This document shows positions 9,394 through 17,392 of a DNA stretch of 64,000 nucleotides, piece after piece. Both the position numbers and the translations under genes were made by a program. The notes under the pieces are model-generated. The model searched no databases, was not told the DNA's origin, and worked only from the letters and a program-made list of their open reading frames with translations. This DNA is from Pedobacter xixiisoli (GTDB taxonomy: Bacteria; Bacteroidota; Bacteroidia; Sphingobacteriales; Sphingobacteriaceae), in contig NZ_OCMT01000001.1 of assembly GCF_900215335.1 (NCBI RefSeq), forward strand, positions 992,001-1,056,000, read 5' to 3'. The first letter of the stretch is position 1, and each line of letters opens with the position of its first letter.

Positions 9394-9916
9394 GACTCTT
9401 AATGCACCAAAATTCACGATAGGTTTAGGATGGGATACTAACGCAACTTCTACAGGAGCTGCTTTTGACCTTGATGCATCGGTATTTATTCTTGGCGAAA
9501 ACAAGAAAATTATTGCCGATGAGTTTTTTGTGTTTTACAACAACCTTAAATCTCCAGATGAAGCGGTAGAGCACACCGGAGATAATCTTACAGGAGACGG
9601 CGATGGTGATGACGAGCAAATCAATGTTGATTTATCTAAAATAGATCCTAGGGTAACTGAAATCTGTATTGTAGTGACTATTCACGATGCTGACGCTAGA
9701 AAGCAAAACTTTGGGCAGGTAAGAAACTCATTTGTACGTATTGTAGATTCTGTTACTGGTAACGAATTGGTGAAATACGAATTGGAGGAAGATTTCTCAA
9801 TTGAGACTGCGGTTGAATTCGGCAGGATTTACAAAAGAAACGACGAGTGGAAGTTTGAGGCCGTAGGTGCTGGCCAACGTGGCGGATTAGAGCAATACGT
9901 AACTAAATACAACTAA
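9362..9916 (+). CDS. terD: TerD-family protein, copy 1
   Basis: This 184-residue protein starts with the TerD hallmark MAINLQKGQR. It has the core WDTNATSTGAAFDLDASVFIL, interrupted here as WDTN and FDLDASVFIL, and the acidic metal-binding stretch GDNLTGDGDGDDEQ. The end EWKFEAVGAGQRGGLEQYV is typical. TerD proteins are cytosolic calcium-binding beta-sandwich proteins linked to tellurite, phage and stress resistance. It is roughly three-quarters identical by eye to the copy at 12627-13181 and of the same length, so the two are paralogues from duplication. The ATG lies inside the preceding PRTase gene, and the next terD-like gene starts 3 bases after the stop. The symbol is used at family level; terE is equally possible. 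Confidence 0.95.
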   Translation: MAINLQKGQRETLNAPKFTIGLGWDTNATSTGAAFDLDASVFILGENKKIIADEFFVFYNNLKSPDEAVEHTGDNLTGDGDGDDEQINVDLSKIDPRVTEICIVVTIHDADARKQNFGQVRNSFVRIVDSVTGNELVKYELEEDFSIETAVEFGRIYKRNDEWKFEAVGAGQRGGLEQYVTKYN

Positions 9917-9919
9917 AAC

Positions 9920-10528
9920 ATGGCTATCAATTTAGAAAAAGGACAGCGCATTAACTTAGAAAAAAGTAATGGTGCTAAGTTGCAAAGTATATGTGTAGGT
10001 ATCAACTGGGGTGCTATTGTAAAAAAAGGTTTATTCGGAAATAAAAAAGAACCGGTAGATCTTGATGCAAGTTGTGCAATTTATGACGAGAACAAAAGAA
10101 ATTTAGATACAGTAAGCTTTAGACAGTTAAAATCTAGAGATGGTGCCATTAAACACAGTGGTGATGATTTAACAGGCGATCTTAATGGTGACGATGGCTT
10201 GGACAATGAAGTAATTACGCTTGATTTGAGCAAGTTAAACCCTGCAGCAAATTATGTAGGTTTCTTCATCAATAGTTTTCGTGGGCAAGATTTTAAAGAT
10301 ATCCCTTTTGCTTCGATTAGAATTTATGAGGGCACACCTACCAGAGTTAACGAAGTTTTTGCCAAATACGATATAGCAAACGATAGTGCTTTTGCAGGTA
10401 ACGTTTCTATGGTTTTAGGCGTGTTTTACAAAAGAAACGGCGATTGGAAATTCAACGCTATCGGTCTTCCTACAGCCGACAGAAACTTGGAACAAACTGT
10501 AGTAACCATTCAACAAAACCATTTATAA
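9920..10528 (+). CDS. TerD-family protein, TerZ-like, copy 1
   Basis: This 202-residue TerD-superfamily protein shares the MAINLEKGQR start but has a different core (CVGINWGAIVKKGLFGNKKE, then VDLDASCAIYDEN) and the acidic loop GDLNGDDGLDNE. The insertion after INWG and the Cys in DLDASC are features I associate with the TerZ/TerA-like branch. It is expected to be a cytosolic metal-binding protein. It follows terD by 3 bases and precedes the TelA-family gene by 1 base. A paralogue with the same features lies at 13209-13868, so the terD-terZ-like pair has been duplicated as a unit. Confidence 0.92.
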   Translation: MAINLEKGQRINLEKSNGAKLQSICVGINWGAIVKKGLFGNKKEPVDLDASCAIYDENKRNLDTVSFRQLKSRDGAIKHSGDDLTGDLNGDDGLDNEVITLDLSKLNPAANYVGFFINSFRGQDFKDIPFASIRIYEGTPTRVNEVFAKYDIANDSAFAGNVSMVLGVFYKRNGDWKFNAIGLPTADRNLEQTVVTIQQNHL

Positions 10529-10529
10529 C

Positions 10530-11618
10530 ATGGAAAATAATGAACTTAGCTTAACTGCTACCGCATCTCCGATAGACAAAGAAGGAAATGTAACTTTAGA
10601 GAACATCAAAGAAGCAGACTTAGCGACTTATAAAAACATCTCTGATAAGCTTTCGGAAAAGGATACAAATTCTATTCTGAACTTTGGTGCCGAAATACAG
10701 AATTCTATTTCTCGTCAGAGTGATACCTTTTTAACCAACGTTAGAGCGCAACAAGGTGGGGAAGTAGGAGGGTTAATCAACGAACTATTAGCCGAGTTGA
10801 ATTATATCGACGTTAATGAGCTTAACCAAAATGCGTTTCAAAGGTTTATCTCAAATGTTCCTTTTCTTAAAAGGTTGGTTGTTGACGTAAAGAAACTGTT
10901 TCAGAAATACGATAAAATTACCGCTAACGTAGACAAGATTAGCAACAAGGTTAAAGCAGGGATGATTAACTCTGTGAAAGATAACACCTCGTTGCAAACC
11001 ATGTTTGATAGCAATGTTAGCTTAATTAAAGAGCTTGAAAATTACATTGTAGCAGGTCAGTTAAAGTTTAAAGAACTAACTGAAGAGCTAGCGGTAATGG
11101 AAGGCAATCCGGCTAACTATCAAGATTATGAAATCGCTGATAAAAGAACTTTCATCAATAGGTTAGATAAAAGACTGGCTGACATGAAGATTGTTCGTTT
11201 CATCCTGTTACAATCTTTGGCGCAAATACGTGTGGTGCAAAACAACAATACTTCTATTGCAGAAAAAGCACAGAGTATTTTAACCACCACCATGCCGGTT
11301 TGGAAAAACCAGTTGACTTTGGCTGTTGCATTGCAAAGACAGAAGCAAAACATTGAAGTACAGCGAAAAGTTTCGGAAACTACCAATACCATTTTGCGTA
11401 AAAATGCCGAAATGTTGCAACAAAACAGCATTGAAGTAGCCAAAGAAAATGAGAACACGGTGGTATCTTTAGAGACATTGCAAATGACTACCAAATCGTT
11501 GATAGATACACTTAATGAAGTGAAACAAATTCACGAACAAGGCACGCAAAAGAGAAGAGAATTAGATGCCGGATTACAAAGTTTAGAAGCTGAATTAAAA
11601 AAGGGAGTAGTTAACTAA
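10530..11618 (+). CDS. telA: TelA-family toxic anion resistance protein
   Basis: This 362-residue protein has no membrane segment and is mostly helical. It has long heptad-like stretches in the last 120 residues (EVQRKVSETTNTILRKNAEM and onward) that suggest coiled coils. Overall composition and motifs such as FISNVPFLKRLV, YKNISDKL and LAVALQRQKQNIEVQ match the TelA/KlaA family, associated with tellurite and other toxic-anion resistance and frequent in ter clusters. Its biochemical role is unknown. It begins 1 base after the TerZ-like gene. A 23-base gap with no obvious regulatory element precedes the next gene. Confidence 0.9.
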   Translation: MENNELSLTATASPIDKEGNVTLENIKEADLATYKNISDKLSEKDTNSILNFGAEIQNSISRQSDTFLTNVRAQQGGEVGGLINELLAELNYIDVNELNQNAFQRFISNVPFLKRLVVDVKKLFQKYDKITANVDKISNKVKAGMINSVKDNTSLQTMFDSNVSLIKELENYIVAGQLKFKELTEELAVMEGNPANYQDYEIADKRTFINRLDKRLADMKIVRFILLQSLAQIRVVQNNNTSIAEKAQSILTTTMPVWKNQLTLAVALQRQKQNIEVQRKVSETTNTILRKNAEMLQQNSIEVAKENENTVVSLETLQMTTKSLIDTLNEVKQIHEQGTQKRRELDAGLQSLEAELKKGVVN

Positions 11619-11641
11619 AAACTCCCGTATGGTAACATGAG

Positions 11642-12625
11642 ATGGTGGAAGGGTTGGAAGAAATATATGCTCAGATAATTAAGGACAGTGCCAAAAGGCT
11701 ACGGGTTGTAAAAATGTTATCCAACTTTTTTAACCATAAGGATCTCTTTGCAGTTTACATTCGCACAAAGGTGATTCATAACCTTTTTGAGTCTAATAAA
11801 AATCTAGATATAAATAAGCTGGAACTGTTTCATATACAATATACCAGTAGCTTAATTGAATTGTTCCAGAAACTTAAGAAATCTAAAGAGCAGCAATATT
11901 TATTAATTACCGATGAGATTTATATCAACGATGATCTCATCAAAAAACTAGAACAGGAGACAGAAGGCAGCAATTTTCAAATTGCGGCTAAAAAGCATGG
12001 TACGCTTATGTCTAGCAAACTTCGGGAGATTTATACCATGCTAGATGCTGGCACTGCTTCTCCCACGTTTGGCTGGGGCGACATCATGGTGTTTTCTGCT
12101 CGTAAGGGTAAGGAGTTTTTTAGAGAGTTGCCAGGTGGCGAAGCTTTTTTACAACTCACAGAATGCGCTGGAAAAAAGACCTATCAAGCAGAGTATGCTG
12201 TAATTGAGAAAAAGCTAATAGGTAAACTTAATAAGCTGAATTTCAGAGTGAAGTTTGCCTGCGGCTTAAGGTTTGAAAATGAATATGTAGAGGTTTTTGA
12301 TTTTGTAGACTCGAACGATCAGTTTATATTTATTAATAGTATTAAAACATTTTACCTGCTCGACGAGATAATGTCTGAAGGTTTAGATTTATCGAGAAAC
12401 AGTTCTGATAAGGCAACAATTGTATTTGAATTGAGAAGCAAAAATGTTTTGTTGCGAGATAAGTTGACTACCGTTAAAACATCACTTCCCGAAAGTGTAG
12501 AAGAAGTGTTAGCAGGTTATCTGGCAAAGATATCGGGAGTTGATTTTCTAGAAGAACTGCAAAATGTAGACGAGCAGACCAATATTTTACGAGCAATGTT
12601 AAACATCAATATCAACACAAAATAA
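11642..12625 (+). CDS. Uncharacterised 327-residue protein inside the Ter operon
   Basis: I do not recognise a family. The protein is soluble by inspection. It has an all-helical N-terminal part (about 1-110, Lys/Leu-rich) and a central segment with Gly/aromatic clusters (TFGWGDIMVFSARKGKEFF and ELPGGEAFLQL). A probable alpha/beta C-terminal part includes FACGLRFENEYVEVFDFVD. It sits between telA and the second terD copy, with only a 1-base gap to the latter, so it is an integral member of the operon. The start is ATG 11642, two bases after a stray overlapping ATG that gives only 13 codons. Function cannot be assigned; a role as adaptor or partner of TelA/TerD is inference from position. Confidence 0.85.
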   Translation: MVEGLEEIYAQIIKDSAKRLRVVKMLSNFFNHKDLFAVYIRTKVIHNLFESNKNLDINKLELFHIQYTSSLIELFQKLKKSKEQQYLLITDEIYINDDLIKKLEQETEGSNFQIAAKKHGTLMSSKLREIYTMLDAGTASPTFGWGDIMVFSARKGKEFFRELPGGEAFLQLTECAGKKTYQAEYAVIEKKLIGKLNKLNFRVKFACGLRFENEYVEVFDFVDSNDQFIFINSIKTFYLLDEIMSEGLDLSRNSSDKATIVFELRSKNVLLRDKLTTVKTSLPESVEEVLAGYLAKISGVDFLEELQNVDEQTNILRAMLNININTK

Positions 12626-12626
12626 A

Positions 12627-13181
12627 ATGGCAATAAATTTAGAAAAAGGACAAAGACAAAATATCAGTGCCCCAAAGTTTACCGTAGGTTTGGGTTGGGA
12701 CGCTAATTCAAGCAGTACTGGCGAAGCATTTGATTTAGATGCATCTGTATTTGTTTTGGGTGCAAATGGCAAATTAATTAGCGATAGCCACCTCATCTTT
12801 TACAATAACCTAAAATCACCAGATGAGGCGGTAATACATGCAGGAGATAACCTAACTGGAGCAGGCGATGGCGACGATGAGCAGGTAATTGTAGATCTAT
12901 CAAAAATTGCAGATGCCGTAAATGAAATCTGTTTCGTTGTAACCATTCACCAAGCAGAAGCTAGAAGACAAAACTTTGGTCAGATCAGAAATTCATTTAT
13001 CCGTATTGTAGATGGCGCTAACAATGCTGAATTAGTAAAATACGAATTAGATGAAGACTTCTCTATTGAAACTGCGGTAGAATTCGGAAGACTTTACAAA
13101 AGAAATAACGAGTGGAAATTTGAAGCGGTAGGTTCGGGATTAAAAGGAGGACTTCAAGATTTCTTGAATAAATACAACTAA
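12627..13181 (+). CDS. terD: TerD-family protein, copy 2
   Basis: This 184-residue TerD protein is collinear with copy 1 at 9362-9916. It shares MAINLEKGQR, APKFTVGLGWD, FDLDASVFVLG, the acidic loop GDNLTGAGDGDDEQ and EWKFEAVGSGLKGG. Differences are spread along the sequence, so the duplication is old and both copies appear functional. The acidic loop residues expected to bind calcium are retained in both. It begins 1 base after the stop of the unknown 327-residue gene. Confidence 0.95.
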   Translation: MAINLEKGQRQNISAPKFTVGLGWDANSSSTGEAFDLDASVFVLGANGKLISDSHLIFYNNLKSPDEAVIHAGDNLTGAGDGDDEQVIVDLSKIADAVNEICFVVTIHQAEARRQNFGQIRNSFIRIVDGANNAELVKYELDEDFSIETAVEFGRLYKRNNEWKFEAVGSGLKGGLQDFLNKYN

Positions 13182-13208
13182 ACTTAACCAAAATAAACAG
13201 ATACTACT

Positions 13209-13868
13209 ATGGCAATTAATTTATCTAAAGGTCAAAAAATCGATCTTAAAAAAAGTACGGGCGAAACACTTACCAATTTTTGTGTTGGCGTTAACTGGGG
13301 CGCAATTGAAACAAAAGGTTTCTTAGGGCTGAGCAAAAAAGTACAAAATATAGATCTTGATTTAAGCTGCATACTTATTGATGAGAACAACACTATTTGT
13401 GATCATTTATATTCGCCACTTTACCGTGTAGAGGTTTTACAGCAATTTGGTTTGCCAAAAGGTAAGCTGGTTACTGTCGATAATGCAATGAGACACACAG
13501 GAGATGATTTACAGGGAGACTCTGGTGGCGACGATGGCTTAGACAATGAAATCATCACCGTAGATTTAAGTAGAATTTCACCTAACGTTGCGCAGATATT
13601 CTTTTTCTTAAACAATGCGGGTAGCGAAGATTTCTCACAAATTCCTTACTCAAAAATTAGAATGTACGAAGGTACACCTACTCATGTAAAATCTGAGTTT
13701 GCGTCTTACAATGTTTCTGCTGAGTCGCAATATGTGGGTAAACAATCTATCATTATGGGTAAATTGTACAAACGCAACAACGAATGGAAATTTAGTGCTA
13801 TCGGCGATCCAACAGAAGATACTTTCTTAGGTCAGACGATACATCGTATTGTTCAGTCTTATTTGTAA
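13209..13868 (+). CDS. TerD-family protein, TerZ-like, copy 2
   Basis: This 219-residue protein resembles the copy at 9920-10528 in the start, in the CVGVNWGAIETKGFLGLSKK segment, the acidic GDSGGDDGLDNE loop and the C-terminal WKFSAIGDPTED. It carries an extra insert of about 15-20 residues (around DHLYSPLYRVEVLQQFGLP) before the acidic loop, so it is longer than its paralogue. It is a probable cytosolic metal-binding member of the Ter complex. Gaps are 27 bases upstream and 3 bases downstream. Confidence 0.92.
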   Translation: MAINLSKGQKIDLKKSTGETLTNFCVGVNWGAIETKGFLGLSKKVQNIDLDLSCILIDENNTICDHLYSPLYRVEVLQQFGLPKGKLVTVDNAMRHTGDDLQGDSGGDDGLDNEIITVDLSRISPNVAQIFFFLNNAGSEDFSQIPYSKIRMYEGTPTHVKSEFASYNVSAESQYVGKQSIIMGKLYKRNNEWKFSAIGDPTEDTFLGQTIHRIVQSYL

Positions 13869-13871
13869 GCG

Positions 13872-14285
13872 ATGAAAATCAAGAATATCGATGGCTTAAG
13901 TGTATCAGAGATACAAGCCATTGTAAACGACGGAGGCAGGTTTGTGTTTTTTCCTTACACTGTTTCCGTGGTTCTTGCCACTTTTAAAAGAGCTTCGTCT
14001 ATCTACCTCATCAGACCTTATGAAAAATCTATCAAGTACTCTTACAAGCATGTAATTACCAATGCTGTGGTAGGTTGGTGGGGTATTCCTTGGGGGCCGA
14101 TCTATACCATCGGATCAATTTATGATCACATGAAGGGTGGCAAAGATGTAACAGATATTGTGATGAGCGAACTGTTACAAAACGATCCCGAAGCAAATAC
14201 CAGCACTTACAATATTGGAGGTGTAGTATCATCTAACGCGGTACAAAGAGACGATCAACCGCCAACGTATAATATTCCAAGGTAA
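13872..14285 (+). CDS. Small conserved-looking protein with a WWGIPWGP motif, in the Ter operon
   Basis: This 137-residue protein has a striking aromatic/Gly/Pro motif GWWGIPWGPIYTI at about residues 68-80. It is preceded by GGRFVFFPYTVSVVLATFKR and SIYLIRPYEKS, and followed by MKGGKDVTDIVM. The central region is hydrophobic enough for one or two membrane-associated segments. I recall similar short proteins with the same motif in many bacteria, all uncharacterised. The last 30 residues are polar and Pro/Asn-rich. Position between the TerD pair and the two TerY genes, with gaps of 3 and 10 bases, makes it part of the operon. A membrane tether is a possible role (inference). Confidence 0.82.
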   Translation: MKIKNIDGLSVSEIQAIVNDGGRFVFFPYTVSVVLATFKRASSIYLIRPYEKSIKYSYKHVITNAVVGWWGIPWGPIYTIGSIYDHMKGGKDVTDIVMSELLQNDPEANTSTYNIGGVVSSNAVQRDDQPPTYNIPR

Positions 14286-14295
14286 ACGATAAGCT

Positions 14296-14931
14296 ATGAG
14301 AAGACTACCAGTTTATTTTCTACTTGATACTTCTGGGTCTATGTATGGCGAGCCCATACAGGCGTTAAATAATGCGCTGAGCGGAATGATAAACACCTTG
14401 CGTAGCGATGCGCAGGCGTTGGATTCCCTTTGGATCAGTATCATCACGTTTGATAGAGAAGTAAAAGAAGTTGTGCCGCTTACAGAGTTGGTACAATTTC
14501 GCCTACCAGAAATTACCTGCCCGCAAAGCGGACCAACCAATACAGGCGCCGCTTTAGATTTTGTGATGAACAAAGTTAGACAAGATGTAATTAAAGGATC
14601 AGATACGCAAAAAGGAGATTGGAAACCGTTATTGTTCCTTTTTACTGATGGAAAACCAAGCGACATTCAATTGTACCACGAAAAAACAGCCGAAGTACGT
14701 GCTTTTGATTTTGGTGCTGTAGTGGGTTGTGCTGCTGGTCATTTGGCAAACGATGCCATGTTAAAGCAGCTAACCGACAATGTAGTTCACCTCGATTCGG
14801 CCGATAGCCAAACGCTTAAAACGTTTTTCAAATGGGTAAGCGAAACCATAGAGCAAGGCAATAAAAGTCAGGGTACGGGCGAAGTTTCAAAACTACCACC
14901 ACCACCTAGCGAAATTACCGTAGTTATTTAA
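14296..14931 (+). CDS. terY: TerY-like von Willebrand factor A domain protein
   Basis: This 211-residue single vWA domain protein starts RRLPVYFLLDTSGSM. It has an intact MIDAS: DxSxS (Asp11, Ser13, Ser15), the Thr in GPTNTGAAL and the Asp in LFLFTDGKPSD. There is no signal peptide, as expected for cytosolic TerY. The C-terminus is a short Pro-rich tail (KLPPPPSE). TerY proteins occur in ter clusters with a PP2C phosphatase and a protein kinase, exactly the arrangement that follows here. It probably binds partner proteins through a metal ion at the MIDAS. Its closest neighbour is the second vWA gene 11 bases downstream. Confidence 0.93.
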   Translation: MRRLPVYFLLDTSGSMYGEPIQALNNALSGMINTLRSDAQALDSLWISIITFDREVKEVVPLTELVQFRLPEITCPQSGPTNTGAALDFVMNKVRQDVIKGSDTQKGDWKPLLFLFTDGKPSDIQLYHEKTAEVRAFDFGAVVGCAAGHLANDAMLKQLTDNVVHLDSADSQTLKTFFKWVSETIEQGNKSQGTGEVSKLPPPPSEITVVI

Positions 14932-14942
14932 CAGAACAACCT

Positions 14943-15992
14943 ATGAGAAGGCTTCCAATATATTTTCTTATCGATATTTCTGAGTCGATGGTTGGCGAAC
15001 CTATACAGCAGGTAGAAGAGGGATTGGCGAGTATCATTCAAGCCCTAAAATCTGATCCTTATGCTTTGGAAACCGTTTGGGTATCCATTATCGTATTTGC
15101 GGGCCAGCCTAAAACTTTGGTGCCCTTGCAAGAGATCGTGAATTTTTATCCACCACGTTTTCCAATCGGGAGCGGAACTTCGTTAAGCAAAGGGCTAGGG
15201 CATTTGATGTATGAGCTTCGAAACAATATCGTAAAAACTACTTATGATCAAAAAGGCGACTGGAAACCCATCATCTTTTTATTTACAGATGGTGTACCTA
15301 CAGATGACACCACTGCTGCCATAGGCGAGTGGAAACGCAATTGGCAACGTTCTACCAATATGATTGCCATTTCGTTCGGCAACGAAGCAGATGGTGCCTT
15401 ATTGGGGCAATTGACCAATGAAGTACATCTATTCAAAAATACGAGCCCACAATCTTATAAAGAGTTCTTTAGATGGGTATCTGATTCTATTAAAACCAGT
15501 AGCGTTAGTGTAGAGAGCAATTCTTCGGGCTTTGAATTGGCTAAAACCAATGGCGATACCATTTCTAAAATAGATTTATCAAAAGCAGCAGATAAAAAGC
15601 CTTTGGTAGATGATAATTTCGTGGTACTTGCTGCAAAATGTCAAAACACTAATCGTCCGTATTTAATGAAATATACCAGAAACCTCAACGAAGGTGATTT
15701 TGGAGGGATGAAACTCTTGACCAAATCTTATCGCCTTGCAGGAGCATTTCCGGTAGATAATTCGTATTACGAGCTGGCAGATGACAAAGTAGAAAACAGA
15801 ATTCATAGCGACGAATTGATAGGTGCTCCCAACTGTCCTTGCTGCGGTAATCCTTACGGTTTAGCAGTTTGTGCTTGCCAAAAAATACATTGCTTAGGCG
15901 AAGAGTTAGAAAGCACTTGCCCTTGGTGTGGCACTAAAGGCAAATATGGCTTGGGTAACGGTGGTTTCGATATTTCAAGAGCCCAAGGCTAA
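14943..15992 (+). CDS. TerY-like vWA protein with C-terminal zinc ribbon
   Basis: This 349-residue protein has an N-terminal vWA domain (about 1-200) starting RRLPIYFLIDISESM, with MIDAS residues Asp11, Ser13 and Ser15, the Thr of GSGTSLSKG and the Asp of LFTDGVPTDD. A linker domain (about 200-290) leads to a Cys-rich end: CxCC at 298-301, CxC at 310-312, Cys317 and CPWC at 326-329. These are consistent with a zinc-binding TerY-C type domain. It is a longer sister of the preceding gene and probably acts with it, and with the kinase that carries a similar zinc ribbon. The TAATG junction overlaps the next start by one base, which implies translational coupling to the phosphatase. Confidence 0.92.
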   Translation: MRRLPIYFLIDISESMVGEPIQQVEEGLASIIQALKSDPYALETVWVSIIVFAGQPKTLVPLQEIVNFYPPRFPIGSGTSLSKGLGHLMYELRNNIVKTTYDQKGDWKPIIFLFTDGVPTDDTTAAIGEWKRNWQRSTNMIAISFGNEADGALLGQLTNEVHLFKNTSPQSYKEFFRWVSDSIKTSSVSVESNSSGFELAKTNGDTISKIDLSKAADKKPLVDDNFVVLAAKCQNTNRPYLMKYTRNLNEGDFGGMKLLTKSYRLAGAFPVDNSYYELADDKVENRIHSDELIGAPNCPCCGNPYGLAVCACQKIHCLGEELESTCPWCGTKGKYGLGNGGFDISRAQG

Positions 15993-17386
15993 TGGACGAA
16001 ACAGACAGGTACATACGGGCACTTTTGCAACAACAAGGCATTAGCATTGACGAAAATCAAAGTGAATTGTTTCGGGCATTTGTAAATACAGAAGCAAACA
16101 TTAACAGCGTAAAAAATATTCGGCTACTTCAACAAAACATGACAAAAGATTGGAAAATAATAGCTCGGCGAGCAGAAATTAATGCTTTGCAGCTAGCTTT
16201 TCCAAATGGAATAGCAGGCAAGCCCTATCAAACTAAATTCGACTTTAAGCAATATGGACTGGAAGACATTACCTCTTATGGTTTAAGCGGGTTTGAAAAT
16301 ACTGGTTTGGCCTATGATGCTAATTCAAAAACAATTAGCGGTACGCCTAAAACTAGTGGAGATATCGCAATGCTTTTTAGTTATAATTTTGAAGGCGAAG
16401 ATGAAAATAGCCCTTTAAACGAGAAGAAAGTAACGATTATCATCAACCCAGATCCTAAATCGTTATGGAAAGATATTCCTAGTGATACGAATGATATTTA
16501 TGCAAAGGCAGATAATGTAGCTGAAACAGCTTCTCTTTTAGATTTTACCTTACTTGCGGCTTCAAAAAGAGGTCGCTCACATGCTAATAAGGGTAGTTTT
16601 AGAGATGATGATTATGCTTACGCTGAATTGCAAAATGGTTGGGGTATTGTAGCCATCTCAGACGGCGCAGGCTCTGCCAAGTTTTCACGCAAAGGTTCGC
16701 TTTTGGCATGCAATGCTGTGGTCGATTATTTTACCACGCACTTTAGCTTAGAAAATGTTGCGTTATTGGATGAAGCCATCACCATTTATCAAACAGATAC
16801 TTCCATAAGAGCTAAGTTGCTCGATATTGCCGGAGCACATTTATCAGCGGCAGCTAAAAAAGCTTATGCAACAATTAATGATTTTGCGCTGGATGCTAAT
16901 GCATCAGTTAGCGATTTTCATGCAACCTTAGCTTTTGTACTGGTAAAGAAATTTGCAAATGGTTATGCCTTTTTAAGCTTTTCTGTAGGCGATTGTCCAA
17001 TGGCGCTCGTTAATAAATCTTTTGAATGGGTAAAGCCACTCAATAAGCTAGATGTGGGCGAATACGGCGGCGGAACGAGGTTCATCACCATGGAAGATAT
17101 TTTTACGAAAGAAAACTTTGAAGAACGTTTTAATTTCGAATTTACAACTGATTTGCCATACCTGGTTTTAATGACAGATGGTATTTACGACCCGAAATTT
17201 GAAGTTGAAGCTAACCTGGCGAAAACTGAAAAATGGAAACTCTTTTTCGAAGATTTGGAAGGAAATAATAGTGAAGGGATAAATGCGCTATCAAAAGATG
17301 CTGATAACCAGAGCAACCTATCTGATTGGATGGATTTTTGGAGCCCAGGTAACCATGATGATAGAACTTTAATTGTTTTATCTTAG
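15992..17386 (+). CDS. PP2C-type protein phosphatase with an N-terminal Ig-like (He_PIG-type) domain
   Basis: The protein has 464 residues. The C-terminal two-thirds (about 185-460) is a PP2C fold with FRDDDYAYAEL, the metal-binding VAISDGAGSAKFS (Asp224), FLSFSVGDCPMALV and YLVLMTDGIYDPKF. Residues about 64-152 look like a putative Ig domain of the He_PIG type: FPNGIAGKPYQTKF, then GLAYDANSKTISGTPKTSG. Such domains are normally found in secreted surface proteins, but no signal peptide is present. The first 60 residues are helical. TerY, PP2C and kinase triads are known in Ter systems; this enzyme probably reverses the neighbouring kinase. It overlaps the zinc-ribbon vWA gene by one base. Confidence 0.92.
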   Translation: MDETDRYIRALLQQQGISIDENQSELFRAFVNTEANINSVKNIRLLQQNMTKDWKIIARRAEINALQLAFPNGIAGKPYQTKFDFKQYGLEDITSYGLSGFENTGLAYDANSKTISGTPKTSGDIAMLFSYNFEGEDENSPLNEKKVTIIINPDPKSLWKDIPSDTNDIYAKADNVAETASLLDFTLLAASKRGRSHANKGSFRDDDYAYAELQNGWGIVAISDGAGSAKFSRKGSLLACNAVVDYFTTHFSLENVALLDEAITIYQTDTSIRAKLLDIAGAHLSAAAKKAYATINDFALDANASVSDFHATLAFVLVKKFANGYAFLSFSVGDCPMALVNKSFEWVKPLNKLDVGEYGGGTRFITMEDIFTKENFEERFNFEFTTDLPYLVLMTDGIYDPKFEVEANLAKTEKWKLFFEDLEGNNSEGINALSKDADNQSNLSDWMDFWSPGNHDDRTLIVLS

Positions 17387-17392
17387 CTTTTG

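Noticed and set aside
11126-11494. 122-residue antisense frame inside telA
   Set aside because: It lies opposite a clear TelA-family gene, has a biased Cys/Phe/Val composition typical of antisense frames, and no family motif.
11637-11678. 13-codon frame starting at an ATG just before the unknown 327-residue gene
   Set aside because: Too short and fully overlapped by the better-supported ATG at 11642; could at most affect initiation.
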